Source of the DNA: Ancistrus triradiatus
Taxonomy: Eukaryota > Chordata > Actinopteri > Siluriformes > Loricariidae
DNA length: 64,000 nucleotides
NCBI GenBank assembly: GCA_025084515.1
Contig: JAJAGP010000048.1
Location: 243,501 to 307,500 of the forward strand
Direction: 5' to 3'
The position numbers and the translations under genes were made by a program. Of this stretch, positions 1 to 14,300 are shown in pieces. The notes beneath the pieces are model-generated. The model was not told the DNA's origin, ran no database searches, and saw only the letters and a list, made by a program, of their open reading frames with translations. Position 1 is the stretch's first letter. Each line of letters starts with the position of its first letter.

Positions 1-254
1 GTTGTGCTGAAGTGGCGTTCAAAAAATCGGCAACCAACCCAACCTTTACAAAGCTCGCGGTCAAGCAAACAAATGGAGGACGTGGCCATGCCATATCAGT
101 TCCCGCTCCCATTATCAGACAGCACAATCATACCCCTACTCACTTGTTAAGTGGTATGACCCACCTCATATTAGTCCTGCTTCACAAATCTCGGTGAGTC
201 TCTCACATATAGTTAAACATGTGCTCTGACGTTCTCAAGTTTTCAGTGAATTAG

Positions 255-420
255 ACTCGTTCATACTGGGCCAATTTAGTGCGACCAATTAACTGAACGC
301 GTGTCTTTGGACTGTGGGAGGAAACCCACATGGATACAGGGAGGACCTCAAAACTCTGACGGAATACAAGGAATAAAGTTCTGAGACCACAGCGCTGAGT
401 TGGCACTCCCTCCATTTTGA
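255..420. repeat. Dispersed repeat fragment
   Basis: Contains GTCTTTGGACTGTGGGAGG followed by AAACCCACATGGA, a string typical of abundant fish interspersed repeats. A related piece with GGAAACCCACGCAGACATG and CACCACCGTGCCACCC lies at about 40250-40350. The family was not identified. Confidence 0.4.
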
Positions 421-763
421 TTGTTCACTTCTGAGTGGACGTGGTGCTGGGCTCTGGTGTGGGCCACATTACGACGAATATATATTCAGAATTGGACAAC
501 TTATCAAATCCCTACAAGCAACAGATCTAAGCCTTGTAACCCTTTAAAAACATTGGTAGCCAATACCATTCCTGGTGTAGATGTAGCCCCAGGGCAGGCA
601 TGGAGTTAAGAAAAAACAAACATGTCAGCATCTAATCAAAAAACAGATTTGTGGAGTAAATCGGATTTTTATTCTGCAGACTTGAAAAGGGTAAAGGAAG
701 TTTAAGGGAATTTAATTGTGCTCTTTGCGGTTCACACTGCTGTAAGGGAAAAATCCACATTTA

Positions 764-2170
764 CAGTGCCCTCCATAATTATTGGTACCCCTGGTTATGA
801 TGTGTTCTTTAGCTTCTAATGAATTGAGTTTTTATTGTGGAAACATACTCTTACACTTTTTTGTAGAAAATTGTAGAAAAATGTAACCTCTAACTCAAGT
901 GAAGTTTAAGGGGGAAAATAAAATCCCTGACTAAGAATTAATTATTCTTCATAACAATCACCTGTTCACAATTATTGGCACCCCTAAACAATTCTTAGGA
1001 AATAATGTAAATTAAAGAATTTCTGTCACTCTCAGTAGTACGGAAGTTAATCAGAGTAATGTAGGAAACATTTAATTAAGCAATTCACAACTTTCCTGTT
1101 TCCCTGGGTATAATTATGACGTGACACAGAGGCCATTTCTCTTCAACATGGGAAAGACAAAGGAACATAGCATTCAAGTAAGGCAGATGTGTGTTGACCT
1201 TTACAAGTCAGGCAATGGCTACAAGAAAATAGCCATTCGCCTGCACCTGTCCATATCTACTGTCAGAGGAATTAAGAAGTTTAAAGCAACTGGGACAGTG
1301 GTAAACAAGTCTGGACAAGGACGCAAGATTATTTTGCCACCACGCACAGTGAGGAGGATGATAAGAGAAATAAAAAGTTCTCCAAAGCTCACGGTTACAG
1401 AACTGCAACAAATGGTGGCATCTTGGGGTCACGTCTCCAAAACAACCATCAGGCGCTATCTACACGCCAACAAGCTGTTTGGGAGGCATGCACGGAAAAA
1501 ACCTTTTCTCACTCACAATTATAAACGAAAACGTTTGGAGTTTGCTAAGCAGTACTGGAACTTCATCTGGGACCGTGTGCTTTGGTCAGATGAAACAAAG
1601 ATAGAGCTTTTTGGCAACAAATGCTGTAAGTGGGTTGTGGGCCTGCTTCTCTTCCAAAGGCCCAGGGAACCTTGTTAGGGTGCATGGCATCATGAATGCT
1701 TTGAAATACCAGGACATTTTAAAACAAAATCTGGTGGCTTCTGCCCGAAAGCTGAGGATGGGTCGTCACTGGGTCTTTCAGCAAGATAATGACCCTAAAC
1801 ATATGGCAAGATCTACACAGAAATGGTTGACCACACACAGGATCAAGGTCCTCCCATGGCCATCTCAGTCCCCAGACCTCAACCCCATTGAAAACCTGTG
1901 GAGTGAGCTGAGGAGGAGAGTGCAGAGGAGAGGACCCAGGTCGCTGGATGATTTAGAGAGATTGTGCAAAGAGGAATGGTCGAAGATCCCTCTTTCTGTG
2001 TTCACCCATCTTGTGAAACATTATAGGAGAAGATTACTGTACATGTCAGTTAAAAAGTTGAAGGTTATTGTGGTTAATTAGCTTCATCTAACTGAATTGA
2101 AACATTATATTTTACTGGGATGCAAATAAGATGTTGAAGAAGCCCAATTCCTTTAGTCGTTCATCAACAT
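764..2170 (+). mobile_element. Tc1-like transposon, internally deleted and 3'-truncated
   Basis: The left end is TA then CAGTGCCCTCCATAATTATT at 764, with a second inner match CACAATTATTGGCACCCC at about 967-984, as in elements with IR/DR ends. The transposase follows. No matching right inverted repeat (ending GGGCACTGTA) is seen before 2300, so the 3' end is lost or diverged and the limit given is approximate. It lies just upstream of the first visible fubp3 exon. Confidence 0.8.
1148..2081 (+). pseudogene. Tc1-family transposase, broken
   Basis: The N-terminal part from MGKTKEHSIQVRQMC has the paired-type helix-turn-helix DNA-binding region and reaches the first catalytic Asp in LWSDETKIELFG. 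The frame is lost near 1622, where roughly 30 codons appear deleted. The C-terminal part continues in another frame with the second catalytic Asp (QQDNDPKH) and the final Glu (WPSQSPDLNPIENLWSEL) of the DD34E triad. No active transposase can be made from this copy. Confidence 0.9.
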
Positions 2171-2302
2171 GAGAAGATTAATGTTGTTTTTATTAAGCTG
2201 TGAGAAACAGCAAACCGTTAAGAAGTTCTTAATGCAGTTTCTTGTCATTCTAATGGCTTTTTTTGTTTGTTTTTTTAAATAACCTTGTTCTCTTTCTTCT
2301 AG

Positions 2303-5300
2303 TTGGGAACCAGCTTACTGCTATGGTACATCCAAGGTGAGTCCCTTAATCCAGTGATTGATATTTTACCTTTTAATTCCTTCATCTTCTAGTTGCACTT
2401 TTTATATCTGTAACATCCTCCTAAATTTAAATCTAATCGAAATTTTTATCAGCACTCTTCAGTGCTGTAATCTGTTTCCTGGCTACATGACGTTTCAGAT
2501 AAATGCAATGGGTAGTGACCTTTATGTCCTGTAGAACGGAAAGGTATTTCCTCTGCGCACAGACGTCTGCAAACCTTTTTCTCATCAGCGTGTAATATGC
2601 AGCGTCCATATGCTTAGCTGCTCGGCGCGTACGCATTATTCTTACAGGGAAATTCCACTCTGCGAGAGCTCGGCGCTTATAGAAAAGCTCGAGGTTTGCA
2701 CAGTGGTTGTTTGAAGCTCTATTTTTTTAAACCTATAACCACACCCTTGCCTTGTCTGGTTGGCAATATTTGAGTGTTTCAAGAAGAATTTGGGCTGTAG
2801 ATTCAGTTTGTGAGCAGATTTAATAGGAAATTTGTGCTTTTTATCGCTCAACGTACAGTCGGTCTTGCACAAACTTTGTGTGCAAGCAGGACTTGATTTT
2901 AGGGATGCGCCGATATTGAATTTCTTGGGCCGATACGATAACCGATGTTTAGCATGTTATTGTATATACCGATGTGTTAAAACCGATAATTGAACCTTCC
3001 TGCATTTAAAAAACGTTCACATTATAATCCATATGTGAACTGTTATTAAAAACAGGATTAGCCATTCATTTTAGCAATAAAATAATAGCAATAAAACAGT
3101 TAAACACAAGGTGTAGTTCACTTAAAGGAGAAATGGTTGCATTCCATTTTATTTTCTAACCTTCCTTTAGAAAAGGTAAAAATCTTTTCATTGTTGAATT
3201 GGTAAAGGCAGCAACAAGAACAATTAAGTGTATAAGCTTTAGATTGAGAAAACTCGAGAAAGAATAGAACTGCATGCAGAACTATAGTCAGCAACATCAG
3301 ATATTTTGCTTAATGAGTAACAGCCAAAAGAAAAAACAAATAAATATTCATATGTAAATATATAATAAATTAGGGCTGCAACAACGAATCGATAAAATCG
3401 ATAATAATCGATTATTAAAAGCGTCGACAACGAATTTCATTATCGATTTGTTGTGTTGCATGATTTATGTGTCCCCCGCCTTATCATATCCGCTTACGTT
3501 ACTTGCGGTCAGCGCTGGAAAAAAACACGAGCAATTGAACGTAGCGAGGCGGAGCCGGCGCGGACGCGGAATCTTCAAAATAAGTTAGCGTTAAGGCTAT
3601 GTCCACACGTACACGGGTATTTTCTAAAACGGGGGTTTTCAAATTCGTTTATAAAAAACATCCCGTCCACACAAGCACTGTTTAAACAAAAAACTTCGTC
3701 CACATGAAAACGCAAAAACGCACACAGTCGCTGTCAAGAGCAATGCCAAACCAGCAGTCCTATATGCCGGCGAAGCAGCTCACTCAACGACAACAGCGAT
3801 GTGCTATGCATACGAACATTTTCTCGCCATTCTTATTCAACAACCACTTCGTTTTGAAAGCTATCCCACCAACCAGAGGTCCGACCGGGTCTCGTCCCAA
3901 ACCGGCGACGCTGGGGGCGGGAACTGCTTCGTGGGTGTGATGGATATAGTAGTGACCTCCGTAGCGCTTTCTGACGCCTCTGTTCTTCAGTGTAATGAAA
4001 AAGTCGGTTATAAAAGTTGTAAATGTTATTTGTAGATTGTAACACAGTCTTCGGTCAGCAGTGTTACAGCTGGCACTATTTGGCCTATTTGCACAAAATC
4101 GCCTCATGTAAAACAAGGGAGATAACGGCGCACAATGACCGTTACAAGCAAGAAACTCCGTTTTCCCCCCCTGTTCAATGACAACCCCTGAAAACGGAGT
4201 AGTTTCTGAATATCTTAACCCTGGAAGGAGTTTTGCAAAAAGTCCATTTCGTGTGGGCGAACGGTCAAAACGCATAGAAAAAGCTACGTTTTTAAAAATA
4301 CCCGTGTTCGTGTGGACAGGGCCATAGTCTCTAAAAAGAGAGCCAGCTTTAGCCTGGAGCATGTTGACATGATAACATTTTTGGATTGCAATGCAAAGTT
4401 CCTAAAGAAAGGGAGTGAATGAGTTTGTATGGAGTGTTTGCATCAGAGATGCACTTATTTTTCTTTATTATTTAATTTGTTATTTTAATTTATTAATGAA
4501 TTTAATTTATTATTAAATATTTATTGTAAGCACTTATTTGCTCTGTTATTTAATGTTATATTTCTGAATAAAGACATGGAATTTTTTTTTTAGCAGATTC
4601 ATCGAATAATTGACCGATTAATCGATTATTAAATATAATCATGCATCACTGCTTTATGTGGTCCCCCAATTAAATATCGGAGTGTTCTATCATGTTTTAC
4701 AAAGTTCAGTTTTTTCCCGTCCAGCTCCTATGTCTCAAGCTGCAGCTGTAAAGCCATAATGACCAAAACAACGATATGAACAAAGGGGTGCAAGCTGTAA
4801 ACACCCCCTTGACTTTGATCGCTGTCTGGGTAGGCCCCCTGGGGTCGCTGAAGGATCCCCCAGCTGGCCCCACCTCACTCGGACACGGGCGGGTAACAGC
4901 CGGTCGTCGCTGCAAAGTGGCTGCCTGTACTCGAATCGTGCAATTGTTTGGGCTCTGCAGCACCTAAATCTCCCTAAATGTATGATGTTTATGTCTGTGT
5001 TTTCTTCATCACTAGTCACTTTTGCCAGTATATGTGTAATTTAGTCCCGGTTTTGTTTTGAATAGTCAAGTGTAAGCCCGCAAGTCCTTGGACTAATTTA
5101 CATCATGTGTCGTGTTTGCTGCACCTGTAATTTAATTTTTTTTTTTTTATTTCTCCAGGGCTTTTTTTTTATAATAAACAGAAAGACGCTCAAAGTGCCC
5201 TGATAAGATGTTGGGCTTCAGTAAGTACAGCTGTGAAGGTAGTTTTAAAAAATCCAGGCTTTTGTTTTTCTTGGAGGAAAATTGCAATCAATTATACACT

Positions 5301-8300
5301 TTTAAGAATGTGAGCTTTTTTAAAAAAACATCCTTCCTACCGCAGAGATTGAGTTCGGTTCGGGTCCATCCCCATTCTTTGATTATAGCTGCGAGATCTG
5401 CTGAGAAAGTGAAACGATTTGAGAATGCCTAAAGTTTTTCACTGGGAGTTATTTCTGTAAATGTAAGATCTGAATATTTTTGTTTTATTAAGTAACGCTC
5501 ATGAACGGTATCATATTTTATTAGGGCCTGCAGGTTTTAAACGATTTTTAATGGCCTTTTATTTGGTTATTTAACCTTCCCCCCCCTCATTACTTCCCCT
5601 TGACATATTATATCTTAAATATTACATATTATTGCATATAAGTTCGTTATAACCCTGAAGTGCCGTTTAGCTTTATAATAGATTAATTAAGGATTTTTCA
5701 TTGGTCCTTACGTATGGCACGGTGCTGTACATTTTTCAGGAAGCTCCACATCAGAGAAGTATCATGGATTCCAGTCGACATTTACCAGGAACTTACCTGG
5801 GTTTTAGGCTGTTTATGAACATAAACTGCAGATTGGGCAAAAATCAAGATTAATGTATCTCCTGATCAATGGATATGATATTTGGAGTAACAAATACCAA
5901 TTTAATCTGACTCCTATTGCGTGTTCCTTACTCTATGGTTTTTAAAAAAAATATATATGCTTAATAGTGTTGTGGGGTCAAGCCCGAGGACTGGATTAAT
6001 ATTTTTTTATCATTCAAGCAATAATAAAAAGAAGAATAGGAAAACCATTTAGGTTTTCAGTTTTTTGTAATACAACTTGACATTTGGTACCATTCATTTA
6101 TACATTGAGATATAGGAATTAAATGGCAGATATTTTCATCCATGTAGTTGTTGTAAAAATATACTTTTAAAAATAATAGCCCTCTACTATAGTATTATTA
6201 TTATTATTATGTTCTAGTCTTGGTCCAACTACTAAGGTATATGTAACCTTGGAAGTAAATGGTGTTGGTGATTGTTTCCTTCTTCTCCTCAAAACTTAAT
6301 CAGAATCACCACATAAAATCACCTAAATATAAATATTTTTAAATAATTTTAATTAATCCGTTTCCAGTTCCAAATCCATTTAATTATTAAATAAATCTGA
6401 AGACCGACATAATAAATTCAAGATTTGCAGACATGGTAATGTAAATCGAGCAGGCAGAAATGCTTTTAACGTCACTGATTGGGTTACTGATTAGAGAAGA
6501 CCAGGAACTTGTTTTCCCCCCTGTTAGCCAATCAGAGTGCAGATTTTATTTAGGCATTTAGAGAAAAGGAACCTGATTTTATTCTGTTTGAATGGATGGT
6601 TCATATTCAATAATGATTAGAAAATTTAAAAAGTTCAGGTTTTATAATTAACATTACCTCAGAGATCAGACGCATCAGACTCGCTGGGTCTTTAACAACG
6701 ATTTTTCCGAGTCCACCTTCCCCGAGGGATGAGAGAGACCATCTCATGTATAGTCTCAAGACCAGTCTCGAGTAGTACTGCTGGTTTACAGGACAGCACC
6801 CCCCCGTCTAAATTAACTTTGGAACACACCCGACCTGAATCATTCGTCACAGCCATAATGTATATGCACTTAGCTGATTGATGTATCTTACAGACGTGAT
6901 GATCCTTGTCATGATCTTGTTTTGTTTTTGTTCTGCTCTTCAGTAATCTGGTCGAGGTGTGGTTGAGCAGATCAACTAGAATTTCAGTGGGTGCGAATCG
7001 GGCCTGCAAGATGCAGACATCCAGATTGCCTCTGGTGGGTTTTTGGGTATCCCTCTGACCCTCACTTTTGTTTGTGATCGGTAAATAGGGTAAATAGTGT
7101 TTTTTTTTTTTCCCTTACCTGTTTTCATGTGTGTTGCTCTTATAGACCAGTGGAGGTATTGCTTGATCGGCCTTGCACCTGACGGGAGACCAGAGAAGTG
7201 AGTAAGCGTATTATTTGTAAGGCATTCTCGTTATGTTAACGTCTGGTGTTTACATTGCACCTTGACCGGGAGCCCAGAGAAACATTGGTAAGCCTGTGTC
7301 ATTATTTTAAGGCATATAGTAAAAAGGACGTGTGTGTTTTAAACTCTGCATTTAACTCCCTCAGTCACTCGTAAATTCTAAAATGGGGAGTAATTGGGTT
7401 ATAAATGGAATACAGTGTATTAATGTTGGTTTACTGGGAGGTTACTGGGAAAATATTAAACTTTAAATGTTCTCAAATCTTTGGGGTTTTGATTCTCATT
7501 TTTAAATAGGAGTAATAAGATTAATCATTGTTGTTTTTGTTCGTTTTTTGTGGTGGAGGCAGATAATAAATTAGGGAGTGCGAAGTTCTGCAAAGTATAC
7601 GGTAGAATAAAATCCATATGAGTCCTATGAGCTTTGGTTTTTGTAATGTTTCCCAAAAATGTTCTCTTAACGCTGCTACGTTTCATTCACAATACAGACT
7701 TGAGCAGTACAGATTTTATTCTGGTTGGTGGTTTAAAAACACGTCGCTCTTTGGTGCGTACGAGTTAGGAGCTGTTCAGATGAAATGTTAGGGTACGTCA
7801 TATTAAGGAATTGTGTGAAAACCCTAAAAAACAAATCGAATTTGGTGAGAAAAAAAATTCCGATTGGCCATTACCTGCTGTGTGAATGTTAGTTTAGGAC
7901 AGGAACACAGGGACTTGAGTGAAGTGCAGGAAGTTCTAGTTTGTTTTTTTGTTATCCTGAACAGATCAGAATTGCTCGTAGATAAATATAAAAATGGTTC
8001 ATTCGGCACAGTCCACTGTGCGCTTTACTCACCATCATCTCAGCCTTTCAGTTCTATTCCACCAGATCTTTTCTTTAAATCACGTTTTTAGACTGTGTGG
8101 TTGTTCTATAAGCTCTGTATGAGCTGTTCTGTCACCAGCCGAGCTAAGAAACAGGCTCCAAATAAACATTTTCGCAGAGTTGCAAATCCGTCAGTTTCGG
8201 ACTCTGTGTGTAGGGGACGGCGTTGATATAACAGGTTTTACATTTACAGGCATTTAGCAGGACGCCCTATCCAGAGTGACTTACAATTGGTACCAGTCTT

Positions 8301-11300
8301 ACAAATCCAAAGCAAATTGTGGGTTAAAGGGTCTTGCCCAGGACCCAGCAATGGCAGCTTGGCAAGAGGTGGGAGTGAAACCCTGGACCTTTGTCCATAG
8401 GTCCAGTACCTTACTCGTAGGCTTACCACAGTCCCAAAACAGGCTACCACGTGTTCTTTTTAAAAAACTTGACGTGAGGTATAATCAGGAATCAGTGCGA
8501 AAGGCCTTAATTCTGAAGATCCAGTTTCATCATAAATCTGGAAAATTCGTCATGATTAGTGCTGGGTGAAAAAAGAACGAATATAAGAAAACTAGTACTG
8601 GCTGTGTTCTCACCTGTTTTCTGTCTGCTGGGAACTGTATCGCTTCATTTTATTACTAAGGAATCATAAAACATCCACAGGTGTTTTAAAAATGATCTTT
8701 GTTGCGCATAGAGAACGAGTCTGAGTTACTTGAGTGCCCTTTCTGTAGTAAACATGCGTCTTGCTCTGTACTTCCCCATGCCATCCTAGGGTCTAATGCA
8801 CGACTCGTAACAGAGGAGTTCTTCTGGTGTGCTTAAACTAAACAGGATCAAGTCAAAAAAAACGAAAGGAAGAAAATCAGCATCCTCAGACAGTTCAACA
8901 GGTTGTGGAAAACGGGCATGTGGCTATGCATTGGGGTTTTAGGGCGAAAGCGAATCTAGGCTGTGAGGTTCAGGCTTTGAATGGTCCGTTAGGTGAAATG
9001 CTGTAATGCTTGATTCTGTACTGTATGTTGTTACGTTCCCGGCACTCTTTCCGGGTTCCGGATCTGTTCTTTCTCTGTGCATCAGGCAGGCCAAGCGGTG
9101 ATCAGGCCGATCGTGGAGCGATTGTCGGAACGGCCCGGGATTCCCATGGTGACCTGGATGGCAACCCACCATCCATGAGGGTTCCTGATTCCTGCAGTCC
9201 AGTTAAAGTCGGTCTGGTCATCGGGAAGGAGGGAGACCACTATTCAAGCAAATTCGGTCTGCTTCACGAGTTAAAGATACGATCCTGTGATTTTCATAAG
9301 TACCATGTCAGCTAAATGTTCTTTCTGGAAAATTGTATTGGTTAACGGGGGCGCTCTGTTTTTATGTCCTCTGGAAAGTCTCTACCTGGTTCCTGCAGGT
9401 TCAAAACTCGGTTACTTTAGGGCCCGTCAGTGTTTTATAGAGTCCCAGTGAACTTTGATTGGTTCGTGATTATAAAGAGTGCTACAAACAACATAACGTA
9501 AACAACTTGTGTATTTTTGCCTTTACATGCCCGTAATAATCCGATAACTCTGGAAAATCAGATTTTCTCAGTATTCCATCTTCAAGTTTTACATGAATTT
9601 GAGTCCTCGATAATGGGGAAAGTCCGGGGCAATAATCCGAATTCTACTTTGCAAACAGCATAACCTCACAGAAATGTGACTTTGAAAATTTAATATTAAA
9701 TCATTCAAATTTTTGCTTTTTCTCAGTGGGTATATATAGCGTTTTCAGTCTCCACACAAAAGGTGTTTGAGAGCCGTTTCGCTGCCTTTACTTCCGTTTA
9801 ATTCCAGGTTTGCATCATAGTCAATGGAAGAATGGGCAGGAATAAAGCCAATGTATTTAGAAATCGGCGGGGACTGGCACGTGCAGGGGTCGGGAAATAG
9901 GCTAACTGTATGGGAAAATCCGATTTACTGAGGATTAAAATCCGCTTTCTATCGGATTTTTAATCTGATTTATGGATTTACATTACAAGCATTTAGCGAC
10001 GCCCTTATCCAGAGCGACTTAAAATCCAAGCAATTGTGGGTTAAGGGCCTTGCTCAAGGACCCAACAGTGGCAGCTTGGCAGAGGTGGGATTTGAACCCT
10101 GGACCTTTTGGTCCATAGTCCAGTACCTTATCCGCTAGGCTACCACAGTCCCATAGATCAGAGTTTGCTGGACCACTGGAATAATCAGATACCTGCAGAA
10201 ATCCCGCAATGATCAGATTAAGTGGATGTAAACACTCATTGTATCTACTTTAACACACTTGTGTCCCCTTCAGGAGAGGACGGGGGTGAAGATGATCATG
10301 ATCCAGGACGGCCCCATGCCCACTGGAGCGGACAAGCCCCTGAGAATCACTGGTGATCCCTTCAAAGTCCAGGTGAGTCCCTCTCTGTCGTGTCTTGTTT
10401 ATTTGGATCCCCTGCTAATAAAGGTCGCTCACTTTGGTCGGTGTGTGTGTGCGTGTTTCCTGCAGCAAGCACGAGAGCTGGTGGCCGAGATCATCCGGGA
10501 TAAGGACCAGGGAGACTTCAGAACTGGCCGGGCAGAATTCGGTTCCAGGCTGGGAGGAAGCAGTCTGGATGTAAACACACATACACACTGACACACACCT
10601 ATTACATTATACACCTAGTTATTTTTATAGATTGCTCTGATCCTGGCCTTGGTCTTACAGCGTGTTTCCACTTCGCATTAACGTCTGTTTCTTATCCTGA
10701 TTGTATCTGGAGATGTTTTAACTGGATTTTGTTTACATTCTTCACTAAATGCATTATAGGTGTGACCAGATGAGATCTGATAAAAGATGCATTAACACCC
10801 TCACAGCTTTTCTCATAGAATAATACCAGTGTTTTATTAGCTGTCAAATATGGACAGTAACCCATATTTAGGGTGTGCTATATTGACATTAATTGAGGTC
10901 TTGATTTTTTCTGGGATTTTGTTGAAAATGATAATTAAGGCCTTTTCACACCAAAAAATGCACGTCAAGTTTTGAAAAGGAACACGCCTATATTTACGCC
11001 GTCCTTCACACCAAGGACTGCGATGCTGCGTAACATGTTTAATCAGAGCCTGGTTTAATTTCTGCACTAAAATCAGGCTGACCAATCGGAGCTCGGTTGC
11101 CGTGCAGAACAGCTCATCCTGCTAGTAACGCATCATACTTGTGTATCTAAATGCGTTCTAGTCTATGCCTATAAAAAAAGCCCTAATGGAGATTCTGACC
11201 TCTTTAAAGGTTAGAAGGTTAGAAAATAAAATGGAATTAAACCATTTTCCTTTAACTGTTTTGTTGCTTTTTATTTTATTGGTTAAATAAATTACTGTCC

Positions 11301-14300
11301 TTTTAAACGCAGAAAGGTTCAATTATTGGTTTTTAACATCGGTATCAGACATAATAATTTGCCAGAAATCGGTTATCGTATTGGCCCAAGAAATTCAATA
11401 AAATCCAAAAAATTCAATAAAACTCCAGCTGTATTTATCAGATTTCTTAATCTGATTTCTAGATCGGAGTATGCTGTTTACGTGACCACTTGAATAATCG
11501 GATAACTGCAGAAATCTGACTACGTTCGGATTATTAAGTGCTGATTTACAGCCGTGTTTATTCTTTTTATCCTGTTTTTCTTTTCTGTCCTGTAAAGCAC
11601 TTCAGATTGCTGCTTGTATGAAAAGTGTAATATAAACAAAGACTACTAATGTTATATTGTAGGGGTCTGCATCGACAGAGTAGAGGTTGAACAATATTAA
11701 ATGTTACTCCTTTAACGGAGCCCTGTGGAGCATGATTCTTTATCGCCGGTTCCTTATATTATACCTTTCTTTGTGGGGGGGTGTCTGCACAGGTGGCAGT
11801 GCCGAGGTTCGCCGTGGGTATCGTCATCGGCAGAAACGGCGAGATGATCAAGAAGATCCAGAACGATGCCGGCGTGAGGATCCAGTTTAAACCTGGCAAG
11901 TGTGGCATGATGGTTTTGATACGACACGAATGAATAGCACATGTTAAGTTAAAGGCAAAAGGCACACAGTGAAATCTGCAAAAATGCAGATAAAAGATTT
12001 TTTCATTTCTCTGGACTGACCTGACGGAACATGATGACGCACTTCCATGTACACGTCATGCAAATCTCTTAAGCCGGTAGCAGGAGCGTGAGTGGCTGCT
12101 GCAGTGTTTAAGGGGATTATTAATTATTAGTAATCTACAGAGTTATGAATACTTGTGTTGTTGATGATGGCACAGGAGCTTTGTTTGTAGATTAGAATTA
12201 CACATTGTAAACATATGTATCCTTAACTGGTTTAAAATGACAGAACGTTCTTTATTTCATGTAGTTACACAACAGAACGACATTCTGAAAAGTCGAGCCT
12301 TGTGTCTGTGCTAAAGCTTGAAATGACTGACGCTCAAAAATCTAATGGTGAAAACTGGTTGGTCTCCGGCCTGCAGAAACATTAACTCGTACATAGAATC
12401 CTTCAGCCTTACTCTTACATGTAGTCAGTGTAGCTGCATCACACAGGTTCATGGCCGGGTTAAACTGTTCCATGGAAAATCAATTAATAAAAACGTCAGG
12501 CAAAAAGAGTGTGACCATCAGTGCTGACATTTCTGAGCAGTCCACTGACAGCTCCTTACAACAGCGCTGCAGATGAAGAGCTCAGTGTCGTGTTTGTCTA
12601 AATGTGTGACGAGAAGTCAATTTTTCAAGTCTGTACCTAAATAAGATCAACAGTTACCCTTCTCTGGAAATAGGAGTATGGTCTCGGTAACCTGCCTGAT
12701 TAGATTGAAGTTAAAAAATCAAAATAATAAAATGGAAGTGCTGAGCCGTCTGTGTCTGCGTTCTACACAGACAGTTTAGTGAAAACTGAATATGTATTGT
12801 GATGAGATTGAGTATGAGGTGGACTTACTAAAGAGGTTTGGCAACCACTTGTGTACGGTACTGTGCAAATGTCTTAAGCCACCATTAGATTTGTAATTTT
12901 GGTCATGCTCTAATGACCATTTTTCAAACTTGGATTTGTCACTCTCATCCTGTTTTCCACTGATCTTCATCCTAGTCTTTGTGGGCTTTAGCGTATCTTA
13001 CTTTTCACGCTGTTCCCCCTCCAAAAAGACCCTTCCAGTTCAAGCTCCTTCGGACTTTAGAACTGTCAACTTGGCATCCCAGTGAAGCTGTCAGACACTA
13101 CTATTGCTCAAGTGTAAGGGGAGGAAACACTAAATACTTCCCACTGTAGCCTATAGAAGCAGTGTTTTTACTACTGCATACAAATTTCCTCTATTTTCTG
13201 CTTGTATTCTAATAAAAAGACTGAGAAATAATAGCGTTGCTAAAACAATGTTTTATCTAATCTAATGTCATGCGCAACACCACGATTGATTATTCCACAA
13301 AAGCAATCATTAAAGCAACGGCAGTTAGAGAGTGTAATACTACAGACTATAGGGATTTCACTGCAGCCTATAACTCTTGTTTGTCAATGGCATTCAGTTG
13401 GATAATTATTGAATTAAGCAACATTGGAAATCTTTTTAAACAAGTCCAGTAGGAGTTTCAGGTATTTGCACATTACACATTGTGACAAAACAACCTCCGG
13501 GACCCATGGTGCGACTTAATCATCGTTTTTCCAGTGAAGTGCATGAAAATGGTACAGAGATGGGAAAGGACGATATACAAAACAGATATTATTCTAGCAG
13601 CAAAGTACAGAATACATACAGATTTTAGTTTAGTAGGCCATCAGTCCAGAATGTCACATTATTCTTATTCTATATTATTCCATTCTATCCAGCTGAGTAT
13701 GGTTTTGGTATCAGTGATGATGACCCTGTGTGACGGGCTGCTGTCTCTCCTCAGATGATGGGATCAGTCCCGAGCGGATTGCTCAGGTGATGGGTCAGCC
13801 GGACCGGTGTCAGCATGCCATTCACCTCATCAATGAGCTCGTCCACACAGCACAGGTACCGTTCTACAACAGGACCGGCGTCAGAGTCCGTTCCGTTGTT
13901 CAGTATTTAAATCGCAGTAAACACACTGACAGGAATGGAGAGTTGCATGAGATTAAGCCAATGCAGGCAAAGTTGCTTAAAATCTCGAGTGGGTCCTGTT
14001 GAAGCTGCTGCATGTATTTGGAGCTGCATATTATCATATTAATATATTTATAAATATTTTCTGTATTATTTTGTTACATGGTGCAATGCTGTATTGGGTG
14101 CCATTTGCTTGTTGTAATGTCAGGCAGCTTTATTTTATTTCTACAAGGTTTCTCCTGTTACTATTTTTTCTTTTTTGAGTAACAAGAGTTCTGAGCACAG
14201 AATTAGCAAATACTTAGTGTAACCACATGTCGTCCGTACTAATAGTAATAGGACACTGAGCACATTCTAATGATGTACCAAAAGTTATGTATTTTTTTAA

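Larger units (their letters stand above)
5159..9256 (+). other. fubp3: fubp3 KH1/KH2 exons carrying clustered small indels
   Basis: Four consecutive fubp3 exons are recognisable only by piecing frames together. Exon 5159-5220 still shows CCTGATAAGATG (PDKM) before a good GTAAGT donor. Exon 6944-7034 should give the KH1 loop and GCKIQIAS but is about 19 bases longer than its expected 72 and has in-frame stops. Exon 7146-7200 gives fragments of GGIPDRPCTLTG. Exon 9086-9256 gives KH2 fragments such as VGLVIGK, but needs several single-base corrections. Most errors look like extra, often duplicated, bases. Exons before (2303-2336) and after (10274 on) are clean, so the gene itself is probably functional and this stretch is low-quality sequence; a true pseudogene segment is less likely. 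Confidence 0.8.

Noticed and set aside
3784..4362. 192-residue open frame on the minus strand
   Set aside because: It lies almost wholly inside the nested hAT-like MITE and reads through its inverted repeat; no domain or family resemblance.
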